A DNA stretch of 40,507 nt from Mycobacterium sp. (GCF_025933915.1 NZ_JAICZA010000027.1:1-40507), one strand, 5' to 3'. Positions 20,045 to 28,797 are shown, counted from the stretch's first letter. Numbers and translations are program-made. Notes: a model not told the origin generated them from the letters alone.

Positions 20045-21181
20045 ATGGCGTATTCCGCCGCGGACGAATCGTTCACCCACCAGCTTCCGACTACCTTCGA
20101 CCAGGTGCACGATCCCGATCCGACGTGGTCGGATCGGTGCTACTTCTTCGCCGCATCACCGGACGGCACCATCCTGCTGGCCAGCGGCTACGGCAACAAC
20201 CCGAACACCGGTAGCGGACTGGGCTACGTCAAGGTCAGCCTCGCCGACGGCCGGCATTGGGACCTCCTGTCCGGGCGGCCTGTCACCGGCGACGACCGCG
20301 GCGACCTGAGCGCCGGGCCGATGCGCTGGACCTGCATCGAGCCGCTGAAGAAGTGGCGATTGGACGTCGAGCCCAACAACTCGGGGATCGAGTGGGAGCT
20401 CTACTACGAACCCACCGCCCCGATGTGGGAGCTGTTGCCCATGAAGGTGCGAGGGAAGAACGGCCAGATGTTGGCCGACATGTACCACATGAAAGAACCC
20501 GGGCGATGGAGCGGCTGGGTGCAGATCGACGGCCAACGCGTCGGCGTCGACGGCTTTCACGGCGGCCGCGACCGCACTTTCGGCGTGCGGGTCTCGGACA
20601 AGATCGACTTCTGGTTGTGGCTCGACGCCGGGTTCGGCGACCATGCAATCGAAGCGTGGGTCATCGAATCCTCCGATGGCACAGTCAATTACGTTGACGG
20701 CGGCATCACCTACGCCGACGGGACGCTTTCGAAGCGATTCGTCAAGATCGAACACGAGGTCGAATTCGACGGCGCCCGCAAGCGGCCCACCCGCGCGGTC
20801 CTGGTGTTCACCGACGAAGACGGCAAGTCCCACCGCGTGGTCGCCGAGGCGCCCCATCTGGAGGTCAACGCCTACTACGGGCTGCCGATGGCGCACTGCC
20901 TATACGAAGACCTGGGCGGCGGCGCGTACTTCATCCATTTCGCTTGGGACAGCGGCGATCCCGATCAGCTCTCCGAAACCGAGGGCAAATCGATGGCGCT
21001 CGACCAGTTGATGCGGTTCGAGCGTGACGGCGACACCGGTTGGGGCATCTTCGAATTGCTGCTCGGCGGGCAGGGCTACCGCCGCTACCCCAACTGGACG
21101 GCGATGGACATGTCCGCGTTCACCCAGGACAAGACCCCGGTCGATCGCTTGCCGGCAGACAGCGAAGGGATTCAGCAGTGA
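20045..21181 (+). CDS. Hypothetical protein of the DUF7064/DUF7065 (AttH-like) group
   Basis: The protein has 378 residues from the ATG at 20045, preceded by AGAAAGG; an upstream in-frame start at 20006 lacks a ribosome site. It is a beta-rich protein without signal or membrane helix. It has many Trp/Tyr/Gly positions (WSDRCYFFAASPDG, SGWVQIDGQRVGVDGFHGGRDRTFGVR) in two similar beta-barrel-like halves, as in the AttH/tocopherol-cyclase-like lipocalin fold. I recall such proteins being grouped as DUF7064/DUF7065. They occur next to APH-like kinases and acyl-CoA enzymes. The next gene overlaps its stop in a GTGA. A binding or isomerase role on a hydrophobic substrate is possible; nothing proves it. 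Confidence 0.82.
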   Translation: MAYSAADESFTHQLPTTFDQVHDPDPTWSDRCYFFAASPDGTILLASGYGNNPNTGSGLGYVKVSLADGRHWDLLSGRPVTGDDRGDLSAGPMRWTCIEPLKKWRLDVEPNNSGIEWELYYEPTAPMWELLPMKVRGKNGQMLADMYHMKEPGRWSGWVQIDGQRVGVDGFHGGRDRTFGVRVSDKIDFWLWLDAGFGDHAIEAWVIESSDGTVNYVDGGITYADGTLSKRFVKIEHEVEFDGARKRPTRAVLVFTDEDGKSHRVVAEAPHLEVNAYYGLPMAHCLYEDLGGGAYFIHFAWDSGDPDQLSETEGKSMALDQLMRFERDGDTGWGIFELLLGGQGYRRYPNWTAMDMSAFTQDKTPVDRLPADSEGIQQ

Positions 21182-22248
21182 CGCTGGACGCCGATTTGGA
21201 ACAGCGGCTGAGCGACTGGGTGCGCACCCAGGTCCCCGATGCCGACGGCGTCCGTCTCGAGGGCATCGATCGGGTGAGCTTTGGGCACTCGGCCGAGATG
21301 ATGACGCTGAGCGTCGTCACCCGCCGCGCCGGCCGGCAAGACGTGGTGTTGCGGCTACGCCCCAAGCCGCCCGCGCTGCTGGAGCCCTATGACCTCGCGC
21401 GCCAGTTCGACATCCTGCGCGCGTTGGCGGATACGCCGGTCCGGGTACCGCGGGCACTGTGGCTCGAACCGACCGGCGAGGTGCTCGGTCGGCCGTTCTT
21501 CGTGATGGAACGCGTCGCCGGCGACGTGTACGAAATGGAGCCGCCGGCCGGTGCCGACGATGACACGGTGGTGCGGATGTGTCAGAGCCTGGTCGAGCAA
21601 CTCGCCGCCATCCATACCGTCGACCTCACCGGGACGGGACTGGACGCCCTCGACGACGGCGCCAACCACCTGGACCGCGAACTGGGCCACTGGGCGGCGG
21701 AGATGAACCGGGTCAAGCGCGACCGCCTGCCCGCCCTGGAGCGCCTGCATCGGGCGCTGCTCGCCGGTAAGCCCGAGCCATATCCGAGGATCACGCTGGT
21801 GCACGGCGACGCAAAACCGGGCAACTTCGCTTTCACCGCCGGCGAGGTCAGCGCGGTCTTCGATTGGGAGATGACGACCGTCGGCGACCCGCTCACCGAC
21901 ATCGGCTGGCTTGAGATGCTGTGGATGCAGCCGGTGGGGATCAACAGCCACCCCGCGGCGCTGTCCATCGATGCGCTGCTGGCGCACTACGAGTCGACCA
22001 GCGGGATCAAAGTCGCGAACCGATCCTGGTACCGGGCCTTCAACGCCTACAAGATGGCCGTCATCTGCCTCATCGGCGCCATGCTCGTCGAGGACGGGCA
22101 CAGCGACGATCAAAAGCTCGTGCTCGCCGCCTACGGCACCGGGCTGTTGACCAAAGCCGGGCTCACCGACCTCGGAATCGACGAACCCCTCGACGACGGG
22201 CCGGTGCTGCCGCGCGACGAGCGCATCCAGCAGGTACTGGCCGGATAG
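21178..22248 (+). CDS. Second APH-like kinase, coupled to the DUF7064-like gene
   Basis: The protein has 356 residues from the GTG at 21178, which overlaps the previous stop by four bases; an ATG at 21040 would lie deep inside the upstream gene. Catalytic loop HGDAKPGNFAF (His209, Asp211) and metal motif FDWEMTTVGDPLTDIGW (Asp229) are intact. The N-lobe contains LRLRPKPPALL with a plausible ATP-binding Lys or Arg. This type resembles the kinase domain of ACAD10/11-like systems, which phosphorylate hydroxyacyl compounds (knowledge of the family). The tight overlap suggests it acts on the ligand or product of the DUF7064-like protein. Confidence 0.9.
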   Translation: MTLDADLEQRLSDWVRTQVPDADGVRLEGIDRVSFGHSAEMMTLSVVTRRAGRQDVVLRLRPKPPALLEPYDLARQFDILRALADTPVRVPRALWLEPTGEVLGRPFFVMERVAGDVYEMEPPAGADDDTVVRMCQSLVEQLAAIHTVDLTGTGLDALDDGANHLDRELGHWAAEMNRVKRDRLPALERLHRALLAGKPEPYPRITLVHGDAKPGNFAFTAGEVSAVFDWEMTTVGDPLTDIGWLEMLWMQPVGINSHPAALSIDALLAHYESTSGIKVANRSWYRAFNAYKMAVICLIGAMLVEDGHSDDQKLVLAAYGTGLLTKAGLTDLGIDEPLDDGPVLPRDERIQQVLAG

Positions 22249-22274
22249 GCGGGGCGGCTCAGCGTTATCGGGGC

Positions 22275-22652
22275 TTATTCACCAGCGATACCGCTCAACG
22301 CGCCGTCCAGGCTGCTGTAGAGCGCGAGCACGCTGTCGATTCCCATCAGTTTGATGGGTCTGCTCGTGGCCGAGCCGTTGGCGACCACCGCGAACTGCGT
22401 CGGCGGTTCGACATCGGCCTGCGCGGTCACCAGCACGGTCATCCCGGCCGAGGCCAAGAAACCGACCTTGGACAGATCGACGATCAGCGCCGCGGGTTTG
22501 GTGGCCAGCGCGGTCTGGATGGCGTCGGCCAGCAGTGGCGCGCTAAGCATGTCCACTTCACCCGAGACGGTGAGCACGACCGCCTGATCTACCTGGTGTT
22601 TGCCCACTTCAAAAGAGGTCGGATCGACGACATCGCCGGATTGTTCGCCCAT
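22275..22652 (-). CDS. STAS-domain protein (anti-sigma factor antagonist-like)
   Basis: The 125-residue protein is essentially one STAS domain: VVLTVSGEVDMLSAPLLADAI, then LIVDLSKVGFLASAGMTVL. In SpoIIAA-type antagonists the phosphorylated Ser is the second of a DSSG motif. Here the motif reads ASAG (residues 67-70), so Ala69 sits at the usual phospho-Ser position and Ser68 is one residue earlier. Mycobacterial STAS proteins of this kind may regulate SigF-type anti-sigma factors. No anti-sigma kinase or sigma gene is adjacent. Confidence 0.88.
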   Translation of the reverse strand: MGEQSGDVVDPTSFEVGKHQVDQAVVLTVSGEVDMLSAPLLADAIQTALATKPAALIVDLSKVGFLASAGMTVLVTAQADVEPPTQFAVVANGSATSRPIKLMGIDSVLALYSSLDGALSGIAGE

Positions 22653-23080
22653 GGTCTATCACTCACATTCGGTCCCATGCGGGACACCGCTAGCCCTCGT
22701 ACAGCCACTGCCATATCCGGGGGCTGCTGATTCAACCCCTCGGGAACACGCTTGCCACGGAGGAGATGCGCCCCGTCGGTCTGCGCTGCTAAATGCAGAT
22801 GCAGTTACAAGTGTTTAGTCAATGGTAGGACACGCGGCAATCGGGGCCCAAAATGCTGAGTGATTTTCGACCAAGCGACGTGGTCCTGGCCGGCGCGGGG
22901 GCGACCATAGGTCTCACGCAGGGCGGTATCGCGGCAGTCAGACCAAGCCTGGGGTCGAGCCCGGACTGACGGCCTGCCTGCCCCTGCTGGCGCTGGCCGA
23001 ATATGATCGGCACGATTCAAGCTTGAGCGCGCACGGTCTCTCCGGCCGGGCGTGCCCATCACGAGGGAGTGAAGAGTTCA
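22653..23080. other. 428-base intergenic region between STAS and aldolase genes
   Basis: This is a divergent spacer. No reading frame in it has convincing codon bias or a ribosome site. Before the aldolase there is a possible -10 box TATGAT at 23002-23007 without a good -35, and a ribosome-site-like AGGGAG at 23062-23067. No repeat, tRNA or clear riboswitch-like structure was recognised. Promoters for both flanking genes must lie here. Confidence 0.5.
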
Positions 23081-23974
23081 ATGTCGAACCAGCAGCAAGC
23101 GGACCGGATGACATCGGGCAAGGGGTTCATCGCGGCGCTCGACCAGAGCGGCGGCTCGACGCCGAAGGCGCTGCGCCTGTACGGCATCGAGGACAGCGCG
23201 TATTCCTCCGACAAGGAGATGTTCGACCTCATCCACGAGATGCGTTCGCGGATCATCACCGCCCCGTCGTTCACCGGTGACCGGGTGCTGGCGGCGATCC
23301 TGTTCGAACAGACCATGGACCGTGAGATCGAGGGCAAGCCGACGACCACCTACCTGTGGGAGACCAAGGGTGTGGTGCCGATCCTCAAGATCGACAAGGG
23401 CCTGGCGGACGCGTCCGACGACGTCCAGCTGATGAAGCCGATGCCGGGGCTCGACGACCTGCTGGAGCGGGCCGTGGGCAAGGGTGTGTTCGGCACCAAG
23501 GAACGGTCGGTGATCGGCGGCGCCAACGCCGACGGCATCGCCGCCGTGGTCGCGCAGCAATTCGAGGTCGCCCGTCAGGTGCTCTCGCACGGGCTGGTGC
23601 CCATCATCGAACCCGAGGTCACCATCTCGATCTCGGACAAGGCCGAGGCCGAAGCCGTCCTGCGCGACGAGATCACCAAGCAACTCGACACCGTGCCCGA
23701 CGGCCAGCGCGTGATGCTCAAGCTGAGCCTGCCCACCGAGGCCAACTACTACCGGCCGCTGATCGAACACCCGAAGGTGATGCGGGTGGTCGCGCTCTCC
23801 GGTGGCTACTCCCGCGAGGAGGCCAACGAGCTGCTGGCCGAGAACGCCGGCTTGATCGCCAGCTTCAGCCGGGCGCTCACCGAGGGGCTCACTGTCAATC
23901 AGTCCGACGAGCAGTTCAACACCACGCTGGACAAGGCGATCCAATCGATCTACGACGCCTCGGTCGCCGGCTGA
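23081..23974 (+). CDS. Class I fructose-1,6-bisphosphate aldolase
   Basis: The protein has 297 residues from the ATG at 23081; a GTG at 23069 sits too close to the AGGGAG. It is strongly like the short bacterial class I aldolase family (Staphylococcus FdaB type): [23 protein letters not shown], then [26 protein letters not shown] and [16 protein letters not shown]. The Schiff-base Lys is expected at Lys214 ([13 protein letters not shown]), with acid-base Glu residues in PIIEPEVTI. It splits or forms fructose-1,6-bisphosphate without metal. Mycobacteria also have an essential class II enzyme elsewhere, so this would be a second, possibly condition-specific enzyme. It stands alone in its transcript. 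Confidence 0.95.
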   Translation: MSNQQQADRMTSGKGFIAALDQSGGSTPKALRLYGIEDSAYSSDKEMFDLIHEMRSRIITAPSFTGDRVLAAILFEQTMDREIEGKPTTTYLWETKGVVPILKIDKGLADASDDVQLMKPMPGLDDLLERAVGKGVFGTKERSVIGGANADGIAAVVAQQFEVARQVLSHGLVPIIEPEVTISISDKAEAEAVLRDEITKQLDTVPDGQRVMLKLSLPTEANYYRPLIEHPKVMRVVALSGGYSREEANELLAENAGLIASFSRALTEGLTVNQSDEQFNTTLDKAIQSIYDASVAG

Positions 23975-23981
23975 TCTATCC

Positions 23982-24083
23982 CGATGGCGGCGACCCGCGT
24001 TCGCCCGGCTTGGACTATCCGGCGACCCGCTGCGCCCGGCTACGCCGCGCTTGCGATCGCCGCGGCCGCGCTCGCGATCGCCG
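23982..24083 (-). repeat. MIRU-like intergenic repeat
   Basis: Read on the minus strand, a core of about 44 bases (24063-24020; GCGATCGCAAGCGCGGCG..., then AGCCGGGCGCAGCGGGTCG) matches nearly base for base the tandem unit at 28889-28998. A diverged half-copy (CGACCCGCGTTCGCCCGGCTT on the plus strand) abuts it at about 23990-24012. A further degenerate GCGATCGCCGC copy follows up to the DUF190 stop. It fills the whole gap between two convergent genes. Mycobacterial interspersed repetitive units show this dispersed, intergenic, partly tandem behaviour. Confidence 0.7.
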
Positions 24084-25163
24084 CTAATAGCGGTGCTGGG
24101 CCATGCGCGGCGGCCCCTGCCCGCCGTCGCCGTCGTCCGACACCAACGCGGGCACCATTTCACTGGTCACCAAGCCCTCGCTGCTGGTCAATTCGTCGAT
24201 GACATCGAAAGATCCGGCGATGTTGGCCGGGGTGTCGATCACCACGGTGACGACGGGTACCCGCCGGCTCAGCGAGAACAATCCGTCGCCGTGGGGCGGG
24301 TGATCGCCGTGAAAGCCCCAGACGCCGCGTAGGACGGTGGCGCCGTCCGCCATTTTGGCCTGACGCAGCCGCTGGACGATCGCGCGGTGGATCGGCATGC
24401 CGCCGTGGTGCGCCGACTCGGAGGTGTAGACGGTCAGCTGCTGAAACAGGGGCAAGCCGCGTTCGTCCACCCCGGGCAGGGCGTGCGGCCGCTCCAGCAG
24501 TTCGCCGTCGCGCTTGCACACGCGGATCCGTTCGAGCGTGAACAGGGGCTTGCGCAGCAGCGCAGCGATTTCCGGCAACACCCGACCGATACGCTCACCG
24601 GAACCGACGACCACGATCATCATCGGAACGTCGGTGTTGCGGCCAAAGAAGTTGGCGCGCTGGCGTTCTCCGTGCGCGACACCGTCCACGCCCAGCAGCA
24701 CCGTGGCACCGTCGAGGCCGCGCCGGTGCATCAAATCACAGAGCGCGATGTAGGCCGGCGTCCCGTTGACGCGTTGCTTGCGGCCGACGTAAATCGTCAG
24801 CTTGACGGCGTCGCCCAGATCCTCGGGCAGCGCCGGGGAGCCGATGTCTTCGTGTAGCAGTCGCGCACGCTCCAAGGTGACCAATCCGCGTTGTTTGATG
24901 GTCAGCACCGGGTCGAGCAAGGCCTCGATCTTCTTTCTGGTGTCGACCGCGATGATCGCCACGGGCGGATCCTCGGACAAGGTCAAGGACTCATCGGTGC
25001 GCAGGTAGTGCCCGGTGCCGAACCCGCCGATACCGCGCAGCAGCACGCCACAGGCAACACGGTGCTGGGCGTACAGGCCGAGCAGCACATCGGAGACAAA
25101 GCTGTTCCCGGTCCGCCTCCGCTCGGCCAGATAGGTCGTGAGCTTCAGGCAATCGTCGTCCAC
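24084..25163 (-). CDS. Triple DUF190 (PII-like) protein
   Basis: The protein has 359 residues from the GTG at 25163, after AGGAG. Three homologous DUF190 domains are visible (about residues 4-105, 116-225 and 236-342). Each has a KLT.Y / QLTVY start, a GxTVLxGxxGxxGxG loop (LLRGIGGFGTGH, LLGVDGVAHGER, LRGVWGFHGDH) and a PVxxxxVD strand. DUF190 proteins are structurally PII-like and are often next to the CrcB fluoride channel; M. tuberculosis Rv3071 is such a case. No crcB lies here. Three fused copies could make a pseudo-trimer of the normally trimeric fold in one chain. The role is unknown, probably ligand sensing. Confidence 0.88.
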   Translation of the reverse strand: MDDDCLKLTTYLAERRRTGNSFVSDVLLGLYAQHRVACGVLLRGIGGFGTGHYLRTDESLTLSEDPPVAIIAVDTRKKIEALLDPVLTIKQRGLVTLERARLLHEDIGSPALPEDLGDAVKLTIYVGRKQRVNGTPAYIALCDLMHRRGLDGATVLLGVDGVAHGERQRANFFGRNTDVPMMIVVVGSGERIGRVLPEIAALLRKPLFTLERIRVCKRDGELLERPHALPGVDERGLPLFQQLTVYTSESAHHGGMPIHRAIVQRLRQAKMADGATVLRGVWGFHGDHPPHGDGLFSLSRRVPVVTVVIDTPANIAGSFDVIDELTSSEGLVTSEMVPALVSDDGDGGQGPPRMAQHRY

Positions 25164-25244
25164 GGCCGCTCCTGTCGCCTTGCGGCGAGCCTACCGCTCG
25201 CAGACATCAAGTGTCGCAGGGACGTTCGAAGCCAGTGGGCTACC

Positions 25245-26417
25245 TCATCGCAGCGGTTCGGTAGCTACCCCGTAGCGGTCCTGATAGGCGCCCACCCGCT
25301 CGCGGACCTCGCCGGCGTTCAGCCCGGTGTCCGACCAGGTGTAACGGCTGCGTCCGCCGTCTGAGGGATGGGAAGCGAGAAATTCGCGCATCTTGCGTTC
25401 GGCGTCGGGCCGCAGCTCGCGGTCCAGCCGCTGGTAGATGTCTTTGATCGTGGTCCACGGATCGGTCATGAAGTCGGCGTACCGCACATCGATCACACGG
25501 CCCGTGGGCACGGCGCCGCTGTCGCGCAACGCCATCTCGCGATCCAGGCCGATGACGATCTCCTCGTAGGACTGGGCCGCACACTCGGCGATGCTGGATT
25601 CGTCGCTGCACATCCGTCGCAGGTGATGGGTGAGCGCGGCGATCGACGAGATGACGTTGACCGGATCGCGGTGCGTCTGCACGATCAGCGCGTCCGGATA
25701 TTCGGCCAGCAAATGGTCAAGCTGCCACAGGTGCGCGGGAGATTTCAGTAACCACCGGCCGGGCACACCGGACTGTAAGTGTTGCAAGAAGATTCGGTGA
25801 AAACGATATGCACCGGCGTGGTCCGCCTCATACAGCAGCCAACGGTAGTAGCCCGGCAACCGATACTGCACCGAAAAGATCATGCTGACGAACTCGGCCG
25901 CGGTGATACGCACGCACTCCTGCCCGACCAGGGCACCCATCGGATGAAAAGCCAAGAAGCCGGGCATGATTTGTTCGGACATGTCGATGCTGGCCTGTAT
26001 CTGGGCGATGCGCGGATCGTCGTGGTACGTCTCGGGCTGCGGGACCGGACAGGGCTCGTCGACCTCCCAGGTGAGCGGGGCGCGCAGCTCGGGGTCCTGG
26101 GCGAGCAGGTCGTAGAGGATCGTGGTCCCGGTCCGCGGCTGGCCGACGATGAAGATCGGCGCCGTGATCGCCTGGCCGGCGACCTCGGGATGCTGCTTGC
26201 GCCAAGCGGTTACGCCGAGCCGGTTCTTCAGGGCTCGCATGATGTCGAGGTGGGCGATCTCGACGCCGATGTCGGAGAGCCGCGCATCGTTGATCAGCCC
26301 GTCGGTCAGACGGTGCAGGCCGGGACGCCAGCCCTCGGCGCCGAAGTCGTCGCTGCCGGCTTCCTCGCAGGCCGCTGCTATCAGTCGTTCCGGGGCGAAT
26401 CGGTCTCGCAGTGGCAT
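25245..26417 (-). CDS. Sulfotransferase
   Basis: The protein has 390 residues from the ATG at 26417. The PAPS 5'-phosphosulfate loop is IFIVGQPRTGTTILYDLL, near residue 92. The 3'-phosphate-binding strand is ALIVQTHRDPVNVISSI. His residues around FLAFHPMG and the WLLKSPAHLWQLD stretch match the mycobacterial Stf family of lipid/sterol-type sulfotransferases. The start overlaps the stop of the DUF1214 gene by one base (TAATG) with GGAG upstream, so the two are translationally coupled. It probably transfers sulfate to, or binds, a hydroxylated lipid; the substrate is unknown. Confidence 0.92.
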   Translation of the reverse strand: MPLRDRFAPERLIAAACEEAGSDDFGAEGWRPGLHRLTDGLINDARLSDIGVEIAHLDIMRALKNRLGVTAWRKQHPEVAGQAITAPIFIVGQPRTGTTILYDLLAQDPELRAPLTWEVDEPCPVPQPETYHDDPRIAQIQASIDMSEQIMPGFLAFHPMGALVGQECVRITAAEFVSMIFSVQYRLPGYYRWLLYEADHAGAYRFHRIFLQHLQSGVPGRWLLKSPAHLWQLDHLLAEYPDALIVQTHRDPVNVISSIAALTHHLRRMCSDESSIAECAAQSYEEIVIGLDREMALRDSGAVPTGRVIDVRYADFMTDPWTTIKDIYQRLDRELRPDAERKMREFLASHPSDGGRSRYTWSDTGLNAGEVRERVGAYQDRYGVATEPLR

Positions 26418-27511
26418 TACCGCTCCTGTCCGTGGCGCACCGTCACCGTGACTTCGGGTGGGCTTGGGTTGTCCAGCCAGCGCAGGACGATGAAGCCGCG
26501 ATGACGGCCGCCGGTGTCGAGCCAATGGCCAAACCCGAAGTCTTGCGCGGAGATTGCGATCCGCACCCGCCCGTCGGCGTCGGGCCGAACGCCGCGATTC
26601 GTCACCGAGCTGTGCCGGCGGCGGGGCTCCAGGCATTCGTGCCAGATGCTTTCCAGCGTGACATTCCAGTACCGCGTGTCGGGCGGCGCGATGTCGAGGA
26701 CGAGGGCCTGGCCGGGCTCGAGCCGAAAGGTTCCCATCATGTAGAGGTTGTCGGGCGTGGTGTCGGCCGCGCCCAGATCGGCGGCCTGGGCCGTCAGCAA
26801 CGTGTTCGGGGTTTCCAGGAGTTCCGGCTTGATGGTGCGGTGCAGGGTCGTGAGCTTCATCAACGACCACGCCATCGCGGTGAACTGATCGGCGAGCTCG
26901 TCGTCGGTCAGCGTCGTCAGCGGCCCGGGGTCGAGCGCCTCGATGTGCAGCGCGGCCAATTCCTCGCCGGCCCGGTCACCGATGTACTCCCGAACCACCA
27001 CTGACGAGGCGTCAGCGGGGATCTTCACCCACTGCGCGCCGGCCAGATCGGGCGGCTCGTCGGCGGAGAGCACGAGCGCGAAGTCGCCCGAGTTCAGCGC
27101 CAGGTCGGTGTCGCTGACGTAAGCCGCCATCCGCCGCGGGGTCAGCCCGGTGCCGGCCAGGACCTGAAAGCCGAGGTAGGCGCTGGTGCCACGGGAACCG
27201 GTGATCCGGTAGCGGCGGTCCCCGCGGATCATCGTCAGGTAGTAGTTGCCATCGGGATTGGGGCCGCCGACCATCCGGTTGTCCGAACACATATCGAAGA
27301 ACGACGGCTGTTCGGGGTCGGCCTCGACCGACATCTGTGCACACAGCGAGGACACCCGGGCCACCATCCGCAACCCTTCGGCCAGTTCCCGCTCGGACTC
27401 GGCGTCCTCGGCCACGATCTTGGTGACGTCGGTGAGCATCTGCTGGAAGAACGACAGCGCGGCCCGCGCCTTCGGCGCGGTCTGATCGGACGGATCACCA
27501 GTCTGAGACAT
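26417..27511 (-). CDS. DUF1214-domain protein
   Basis: The protein has 364 residues. An N-terminal helical part is followed by a beta-rich C-terminal DUF1214 domain (residues about 200-355, with MMGTFRLEPGQALVLDIAPPD, RYWNVTLES, DGRVRIAISAQDFG and WLDTGGRHRGFIVLRW). DUF1214 proteins are common in mycobacteria near sulfotransferases and cytochromes P450, and their reaction is not established. The gene is first in the operon with the sulfotransferase. Its start codon lies inside one of two palindromes (27504-27518), a strong sign of repression by the divergent TetR. Confidence 0.88.
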   Translation of the reverse strand: MSQTGDPSDQTAPKARAALSFFQQMLTDVTKIVAEDAESERELAEGLRMVARVSSLCAQMSVEADPEQPSFFDMCSDNRMVGGPNPDGNYYLTMIRGDRRYRITGSRGTSAYLGFQVLAGTGLTPRRMAAYVSDTDLALNSGDFALVLSADEPPDLAGAQWVKIPADASSVVVREYIGDRAGEELAALHIEALDPGPLTTLTDDELADQFTAMAWSLMKLTTLHRTIKPELLETPNTLLTAQAADLGAADTTPDNLYMMGTFRLEPGQALVLDIAPPDTRYWNVTLESIWHECLEPRRRHSSVTNRGVRPDADGRVRIAISAQDFGFGHWLDTGGRHRGFIVLRWLDNPSPPEVTVTVRHGQER

Positions 27512-27537
27512 CGTCTCATGCTAAGACTATGTCTTAG
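27504..27537. promoter_or_regulatory. Two tandem TetR-type operators
   Basis: Two perfect palindromes share the half-site TRAGAC: TGAGAC-ATC-GTCTCA (27504-27518) and CTAAGAC-TAT-GTCTTAG (27521-27537). Their centres are 18 bases apart, so two dimers would bind with a near two-turn phase. The first covers the DUF1214 start codon. The second lies between it and the divergent TetR gene starting at 27573. Sharing of the half-site with spacer lengths of three makes chance unlikely. Confidence 0.75.
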
Positions 27538-27572
27538 GGCTTTGGTGTCGATTCGCGAGAACAGGGTGGGGC

Positions 27573-28190
27573 ATGTCTGGTTCAGCACCGGCTTCGGTGC
27601 CTGCTCCCGTGCCTGCGACGTCGCTGGCCGAGCGGAAGAGGGCGGCGATGCGTCAGCGCATTGCCACCGCCGCCGCCCAGTTGGTCGCCGGCCGGGGGCT
27701 CGCGGGGGCGACCGTGGATCGCATCGCCGACGCCGCCGATATCGGCCGGGCGACGTTCTTCCGCTACTTCAATTCCAAGGAAGACGCCGTGGCCGAGGGC
27801 ATGAACGCCCACTGGCTGAACCGGATCACCGCGGCCCTCGCGGCGCAACCACCGGAACTGACGGCCCTCGAGGCGGTCATCGGCGCCTTCGGTGAACTCG
27901 GTCACGGCTTCGCCGGGATCGAAAATCAGATCCGCGAATTGGCCACGCTGACAAGGTCATCCGAGACGCTGGACGCGTGGACGCTGCACATCTACGTACG
28001 CTATGAGGTGGCGATCGCCGAGCTCGTCGCGCCGCGGATGCCGCGGCTGACCGCGCAGGACCCGCGGCCGCGCCTGATCGGTGCGCTGGCGATGGCGGCC
28101 GTGCGCATCGCCCTGGACGACTGGCTGAGCCACGGCGGCTCACTGCCCGACCGGGTCAGCCGGGGCCTGGCCGCGATTGCGGTCCGGTGA
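27573..28190 (+). CDS. TetR-family transcriptional regulator
   Basis: The protein has 205 residues from the ATG at 27573. A Pro/Ala-rich leader precedes the DNA-binding domain (IATAAAQLVAGRGLAGATVDRIADAADIGRATFFRYFNSKEDAV), then a C-terminal ligand domain. It diverges from the DUF1214/sulfotransferase operon and almost surely binds the paired palindromes at 27504-27537, controlling that operon and perhaps itself. It converges with a second TetR gene, 10 bases apart. Confidence 0.94.
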   Translation: MSGSAPASVPAPVPATSLAERKRAAMRQRIATAAAQLVAGRGLAGATVDRIADAADIGRATFFRYFNSKEDAVAEGMNAHWLNRITAALAAQPPELTALEAVIGAFGELGHGFAGIENQIRELATLTRSSETLDAWTLHIYVRYEVAIAELVAPRMPRLTAQDPRPRLIGALAMAAVRIALDDWLSHGGSLPDRVSRGLAAIAVR

Positions 28191-28200
28191 CCGGCGGCGG

Positions 28201-28797
28201 TCAGCTTCCGGTGAGGGCATCCACGATGAGGCGGGTGGTCCGTTCGGCCCGCCGTCGTGAGTAGTGCTGCGCGCCAGACAGGATCGGATAGACCACGCCA
28301 CCGACGATGGCATCCGCCGCCGACTCGGCGGTGCCCGTATCGATGCCGTCGGCAAGCAGCCGGGCCCGCACGCGGTCGTGCAGCGGCGCACTGAATCCGG
28401 CACGCAGCTTGACGGCGGTGTCCTCATGTTCCATGCAGGCGACGGTCAGCGTTCGCAGCATCGCCGAGCCGCGCGGTGTTGTCAGGCTGGTGAACAGCTT
28501 GCCCACCCAGCCCACCAGGTCGGCGGTGAGACTGCCGCTGTGGTTGACCGACGAGAGAAGCTTGTCGGCGTCTTCGAGCATGACGTCGGCGACCAGCGCG
28601 GGACGGGTTGGCCACCAGCGGTAGATGGTTTGCTTGCCCACACCGGCGCGCGCGGCGACCGCCTCGATGGTCAGCCCGTCGAACCCGCGCTCGAGCAGCA
28701 GTTCGCGCGTGGCGGTGACGATCGCCGTGCGGGACTTTTCGCTGCGACGCCGGGGGGAGTTCGCCGGCGTGCTCACCTGGGTGAGATCGCTTGGCAT
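28201..28797 (-). CDS. TetR-family transcriptional regulator
   Basis: The protein has 198 residues from the ATG at 28797, which is preceded by GAGGA; longer frames upstream run through the repeat region and are not credible. The DNA-binding domain is [24 protein letters not shown] then [21 protein letters not shown]. The C-terminal half ([20 protein letters not shown]) matches the TetR_C type usual for this subfamily. It diverges from the acyl-CoA dehydrogenase operon and has two palindromes in its upstream region. Confidence 0.94.
   Translation of the reverse strand: MPSDLTQVSTPANSPRRRSEKSRTAIVTATRELLLERGFDGLTIEAVAARAGVGKQTIYRWWPTRPALVADVMLEDADKLLSSVNHSGSLTADLVGWVGKLFTSLTTPRGSAMLRTLTVACMEHEDTAVKLRAGFSAPLHDRVRARLLADGIDTGTAESAADAIVGGVVYPILSGAQHYSRRRAERTTRLIVDALTGS

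Noticed and set aside
18063..22248. Antibiotic-resistance aminoglycoside kinases
   Set aside because: Both APH proteins are of the chromosomal, pathway-linked type; no resistance cassette, integron or mobile element is near.
22805..23062. Possible small gene on the minus strand in the STAS-aldolase gap
   Set aside because: No ribosome site, Arg/Pro-rich odd composition, and it would occupy the aldolase promoter region.
23975..24083. CRISPR or transposon end between aldolase and DUF190 genes
   Set aside because: The repeats are not regularly spaced with unique spacers, and no transposase or target-site duplication is present; MIRU-like repeat fits.
26418..26870. Extension of the sulfotransferase upstream of 26417
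   Set aside because: It overlaps the DUF1214 gene in another frame; the TAATG overlap with GGAG at 26417 marks the real start.
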